Shown here in pieces: positions 29,835 through 33,305 of a DNA stretch of 33,305 bases. This stretch comes from an uncultured Spirochaetaceae bacterium. Its GTDB lineage: Bacteria > Spirochaetota > Spirochaetia > Treponematales > Treponemataceae. Under the pieces are notes generated by a model that saw only the letters and a list, made by a program, of their open reading frames with translations, was not told the origin of the DNA and did no database searches. The DNA lies in contig CADCCO010000017.1 of assembly GCA_902799965.1 (NCBI GenBank), forward strand, positions 1-33,305. The letters are read 5' to 3'. A program made the position numbers and the translations under genes. Within the stretch, counting starts at the first letter, position 1; every line of letters starts with the position of its first letter.

Positions 29835-32282
29835 ATGGCTAAGAAAAAGAACGAAAAAGAGACTAAGGCGGCGGACGGAGAGACGACGCAAATTTTGCCG
29901 ATCGAGCAAATTTTGCCGCCTTCGCTCAACTTGCTGCCCATACAAGGCAGGCCGATATTTCCGGGAGTGTTTTCGCCCCTTCAAATAACCAACGAGGACG
30001 ACCAAAAGTCCGTGGAGGCCGCGATAAAGGACGACGGCTTTATCGGAATCGTCTTGGTGAAGGACGAAAAGCAAAAGAATTCGATAAAGAATTATTGCGC
30101 GGTCGGAACGGCGGCGCGAATCATAAAGAAAATCAATTTGCCCGACGGCGGCATAAACGTTTTCATCTCCACGATAAAGCGCTTTAAAATACATAGCGTC
30201 TTGCATGACAAGGCGCCGGCAGCGGCGCTGGTCGACTACTTGGAGGACGAAGAGGACAACACGTTCCAGGTAAAGGCCTTGACCCGCGCCCTTATCAGCG
30301 AGATGAAGGAAATCAGCGAAAACAATCCGATGTTCAGCGAGGAAATGCGCCTGAACATGGTGAACATCGACCACCCCGGAAAAATCGCGGACTTCATCGC
30401 GTCGATTTTGAACATCGACAAAAACGAGCAGCAAAAGATTCTGGAAACGGTGAACGTCCGCCAAAGAATGGAGCAGGTTCTTGTCTTCATCAAAAAGGAG
30501 CAGGAACTTTTGCGCATCCAAAAAAAGATTCAGCGCGAAATAAACGAGCGCGTGGAAAAGAACCAGCGCAATTATTTTTTGCGCGAGGAACTAAAGTCGA
30601 TTCAAGAAGAGCTTGGAACCGACGCGGAAGGAACCGCGACCGACTACAAGAAATTCAAGGAAAAAATCGACGCGCTTAAATTTGAGGGCGAAATAAAGGA
30701 AAGCGTCGAAAGCGAGCTTTCAAAATTCCAAGTGATGGACCCCAACTCGCCCGAATACATCGGCACGCGGAACTTTTTGGAATTGGTCTGCGCGCTTCCG
30801 TGGAAAGTTCCGCAAGGCGCGGAAGACGCTGCTAAAGGCGCTGGCGAAAAATCGGCGGCCGAAGACTACGACATAGCCAAGGCAAAGAAAATCCTTGACG
30901 CTGACCACTACGGCTTGGACGACGTAAAAAAGCGCATCGTGGAATTCTTGGCGGTGCGAAAACTAAAGAAGGACAACAAGGGCTCGATACTCCTTTTGGT
31001 GGGGCCGCCGGGCGTTGGAAAAACCAGCGTTGGCCGCTCCATAGCGCGCGCGATGAACAAGCCTTACTACCGCTTTAGCGTCGGAGGAATGCGCGACGAG
31101 GCGGAAATTAAAGGCCACCGCCGCACATACATCGGCGCGATGCCCGGAAAAATAATCCAGGGACTAAAAATAGCCAAGAGCCGCGCGCCGGTTTTCTTGA
31201 TTGACGAAGTTGACAAGATGGGCCAGGATTCGCGCGGCGACCCCGCCAGCGCTCTTTTGGAAGCGCTTGACCCTGAGCAAAACGTATCGTTCCGCGACAA
31301 CTATTTGGACTTGCCCTTTGACATAAGCGACGTTTTCTTTATCCTTACGGCGAACACTCTGGACACAATTCCAGAGCCGCTGGTCGACCGCGCGGAAATC
31401 ATTCAGATTCCCGGCTACATCGACCAGGAAAAAATCGAAATCGCGCGGCATTACTTGATTCCAAAAAATTTGGAAAAGAACGGCCTGAAGAAAGGCCAGG
31501 TAAAATACACCAGCGCGGCGATTTTGCGAATTGCGGAAGAATACGCGCGCGAGTCGGGAGTGCGCGACTTTGAAAAGGCGCTGGACAAGGTTGACCGAAA
31601 AATCGTGACCGAGCTTTTGACCGCCGAAAACGGCGACATCCAAGCCGCCTCGCAAAAAAAAGTTTCGGTTGACGCGCCCGACTTGGACAAGTATCTTGGA
31701 AAGCCAGTCTTTGACGAAAGCTCCATCAAGCGCGCGTCAAAGCCCGGAACGGCGATCGGCTTGGCCTGGACCAGCATGGGCGGCGACACCCTTTTGCTTG
31801 AGGCGGTTTCGTTCCCGTCCAAAGGCGGCGGACTTACGCTTACAGGAAAGATGGGCGACGTTATGAAAGAAAGCGCGCAAATCGCCTTTAACTGGGCGAG
31901 GCGCTACGTCCTTTCTAACGGCCAAAAAGACGCGAAGTGGTTTGACGAAAACACCGTGCACTTGCACATCCCCGAAGGCGCCACGCCCAAGGACGGCCCG
32001 AGCGCAGGAATCACAATGGCCACGACCTTTGTTTCGCTTTTGACAGGAAAGACGATAAAGCCGAATCTTGCGATGACGGGAGAGCTTAGCCTTACAGGCC
32101 AAGTCCTCCCAATCGGCGGCTTGCGAGAAAAAACGGTCGCGGCCAAGCGCAACAAAATAAAGACGATTTTGATTCCCAAGCAGAATTTGCGCGACTTGGA
32201 AGAAACGCCCGACCGCGTCAAGGCGGGAATCAAGTTTGTTCCTGTGTCTGACGTCTCAGAAGTTATCGCCGCCGCTTTTTAG
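29835..32282 (+). CDS. lon: ATP-dependent protease Lon
   Basis: 815-residue Lon (LonA type), degrading damaged and regulatory proteins in the cytoplasm. N-terminal substrate-binding domain (about 30-230), coiled-coil (about 215-265), and AAA+ domain with Walker A GPPGVGKT (390-397) and Walker B FLIDEVD (454-460). The protease domain has the Ser723/Lys766 dyad (DGPSAGITM; GGLREKTVAAKR). The start at 29835 (MAKKKNEKE) is preferred because the in-frame ATG at 29799 lies inside the -35 region. No strong Shine-Dalgarno. A terminator hairpin follows the stop. Confidence 0.96.
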   Translation: MAKKKNEKETKAADGETTQILPIEQILPPSLNLLPIQGRPIFPGVFSPLQITNEDDQKSVEAAIKDDGFIGIVLVKDEKQKNSIKNYCAVGTAARIIKKINLPDGGINVFISTIKRFKIHSVLHDKAPAAALVDYLEDEEDNTFQVKALTRALISEMKEISENNPMFSEEMRLNMVNIDHPGKIADFIASILNIDKNEQQKILETVNVRQRMEQVLVFIKKEQELLRIQKKIQREINERVEKNQRNYFLREELKSIQEELGTDAEGTATDYKKFKEKIDALKFEGEIKESVESELSKFQVMDPNSPEYIGTRNFLELVCALPWKVPQGAEDAAKGAGEKSAAEDYDIAKAKKILDADHYGLDDVKKRIVEFLAVRKLKKDNKGSILLLVGPPGVGKTSVGRSIARAMNKPYYRFSVGGMRDEAEIKGHRRTYIGAMPGKIIQGLKIAKSRAPVFLIDEVDKMGQDSRGDPASALLEALDPEQNVSFRDNYLDLPFDISDVFFILTANTLDTIPEPLVDRAEIIQIPGYIDQEKIEIARHYLIPKNLEKNGLKKGQVKYTSAAILRIAEEYARESGVRDFEKALDKVDRKIVTELLTAENGDIQAASQKKVSVDAPDLDKYLGKPVFDESSIKRASKPGTAIGLAWTSMGGDTLLLEAVSFPSKGGGLTLTGKMGDVMKESAQIAFNWARRYVLSNGQKDAKWFDENTVHLHIPEGATPKDGPSAGITMATTFVSLLTGKTIKPNLAMTGELSLTGQVLPIGGLREKTVAAKRNKIKTILIPKQNLRDLEETPDRVKAGIKFVPVSDVSEVIAAAF

Positions 32283-32290
32283 TAAGGAAA

Positions 32291-32355
32291 GATGTCCGGG
32301 TCAAGCCCGAACATGACACGCTTGTCATTGCCCGACTTGATCGGGCAATCTTTTA
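32291..32355. terminator. Twin-hairpin palindrome acting as terminator between lon and the esterase gene
   Basis: Two hairpins with TCAAG/CTTGA loops: TGTCCGGG/CCCGAACA (one mismatch, 32293-32313) and ATTGCCCGA/TCGGGCAAT (perfect 9 bp, 32327-32349). They are joined by ATGACA-CGCT-TGTCAT. The halves are imperfect inverted copies of each other, as in REP/BIME-type repeats. A TTTTATTT follows on the plus strand and includes the esterase stop codon. On the minus strand the other hairpin is followed by TCTTT. Confidence 0.7.
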
Positions 32356-33252
32356 TTTAACCGCTCCTATTTCTTTAAGCCACGGCAACAAAAGCTTGTC
32401 GTTCCACTTTGTCGTGTGGACAAAGTCGTTGTTGCCCATGCCAAAGCCGTGGTCGCCTTTTTCGCCAAGGACAAAGATGTGGGCGACCTCGGCGCGGCTC
32501 ATGGCCTTGTCCATCTCGACGGAATTGCGGTAGTCCACCGTGCGGTCGTCTTTGTTGGCAATCAAAAAGACGGGGCAGTGTATTCTGTCGGCGTGAAGCT
32601 CCATCGAAAATTCGTCCTTGCGCTCTTGGCTTTGGTCTGAGTCCAAAAGGCTTTTGCGCGAGCGAACGTGCGCGATGGGGTCTTGCATAGAGACGACCGG
32701 GTATACGGGAACGATAAAGTTGGGCTCAAGAGTAACGGAATGGTCAAGGCCAATTTTGGCCAATTCGTCTTGGCCGGAAAATTCCGCGGCCATCAAGACT
32801 AGGTGGCCTCCCGCGCTAAAGCCCGCCGCTCCGATTTTCTTTGGATTGATTCCGTATTGGGCGGCGTTCTCGCGGACGATTTGGATGGCCCTTTGAACGT
32901 CTTGCAGCATGGCGGGGTGGTGGAAGCCGTTCCCGCTTACGCGGTATTTTAGCACGAACGCGCTGATTCCCTTGGAGCAGCACCAAAGCGCCACGTCCTT
33001 TCCTTCGTGCCCCATGCCAAGATGGTGGTAGCTGCCGCCGGGGCAGACGATGATCGCCGCGTCCGACGTTTTTTGAATCGGCTTGTAATAGTCCAGGCGG
33101 GAAGAATACTGTTCCATCCCCTTGACGCCCTTCCAAATTTTTTGGCGGACGGGCTTTATTTTTAGCCAGTAATAGTCCGAAGGATTTTTTGCGCAAAAGG
33201 CGGATGAGCAAAGCGCGGCCAAAAGCGCGCAAATCAATAGAATCTTTTTCAT
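32353..33252 (-). CDS. Secreted alpha/beta-hydrolase (acetyl-esterase-like)
   Basis: 299 residues with a signal sequence (MKKILLICALLAALCSSAFC). The alpha/beta-hydrolase core has an oxyanion-hole segment CPGGSYHHLG (70-79), the nucleophile elbow GFSAGG (144-149; Ser146), Asp236 in NKDDRTVD and His268 in GDHGF, a complete catalytic triad. The layout and length fit the BD-FAE/acetyl-xylan-esterase-like group that removes acyl groups from plant polysaccharides. The substrate is inferred only from family resemblance. It is convergent with lon and its stop lies in the lon terminator T-run. The 53 bases upstream in the window show no convincing promoter. Confidence 0.87.
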   Translation of the reverse strand: MKKILLICALLAALCSSAFCAKNPSDYYWLKIKPVRQKIWKGVKGMEQYSSRLDYYKPIQKTSDAAIIVCPGGSYHHLGMGHEGKDVALWCCSKGISAFVLKYRVSGNGFHHPAMLQDVQRAIQIVRENAAQYGINPKKIGAAGFSAGGHLVLMAAEFSGQDELAKIGLDHSVTLEPNFIVPVYPVVSMQDPIAHVRSRKSLLDSDQSQERKDEFSMELHADRIHCPVFLIANKDDRTVDYRNSVEMDKAMSRAEVAHIFVLGEKGDHGFGMGNNDFVHTTKWNDKLLLPWLKEIGAVK

Positions 33253-33305
33253 AGGAATTATGAAATTTCTCCCAAATTCAAAATGACGGCCACAATCGCG
33301 ACGAC

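Overview
The window looks like a chromosomal housekeeping segment of a spirochaete, most likely a host-associated Treponema. This is inferred from the gene set: a divergent FliG paralogue, an LptD/OstA-type outer-membrane protein, an EF-G next to ndk, gpsA and ffh, and many short secreted proteins of no recognised family. Codon use appears uniform. I see no phage, IS transposase, plasmid or CRISPR genes.

Layout. 1-1156 (-): a lipoprotein gene running off the left edge, divergent from a ribose-phosphate pyrophosphokinase gene (prs, +). The prs gene overlaps a gene for an unusual FGGY-kinase/HAD-phosphatase fusion. 4.3-5.3 kb (+): an MBL-fold hydrolase followed 6 bases later by tRNA-Arg(CCT) and a terminator. 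5.3-5.57 kb: a structured repeat. 5.57-7.37 kb (-): a secreted NagZ-type glycosidase, divergent from fliG and an M16C metalloprotease (ATGA-coupled). 11.69-11.83 kb: a repeat, then fusA. 13.94-14.49 kb: about 550 bases of noncoding repeats. 14.5-17.5 kb (+): ndk-gpsA-ffh. 17.5-19.85 kb (-): a secreted CBM48-like protein, an NrnA-type DHH phosphoesterase and a small secreted protein. 19.99-21.68 kb (+): two tandem secreted paralogues. 21.76-28.28 kb (+): uvrA and an lptD-like gene. 28.29-28.40 kb: a repeat. 28.4-29.8 kb (-): a GPH-type sugar transporter, divergent from lon (+). 32.35-33.25 kb (-): a secreted alpha/beta-hydrolase, convergent with lon.

Functions. The genes cover nucleotide supply (prs, ndk), translation, secretion and protein turnover (fusA, ffh, lon, M16C protease), DNA repair (uvrA), RNA turnover (nrnA), envelope and phospholipid work (gpsA, lptD-like), motility (fliG) and carbohydrate use (NagZ, esterase, GPH transporter, CBM48 protein).

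The most unusual content is noncoding. There is a family of about 110-210 bp imperfect palindromes bounded by AAAACGC/GCGTTTT. In three copies the arms covary, while an inner hairpin and an unpaired ATGTACATCTT strand are conserved. Next to two of these copies sits a second repeat, a 63-64 bp two-hairpin unit, single in one place and in three tandem copies starting at the fusA stop codon in the other. A second theme is that several genes have a well-formed -35/-10 promoter ending only 6-13 bases before the start codon and no usable Shine-Dalgarno, which predicts leaderless or near-leaderless mRNAs.
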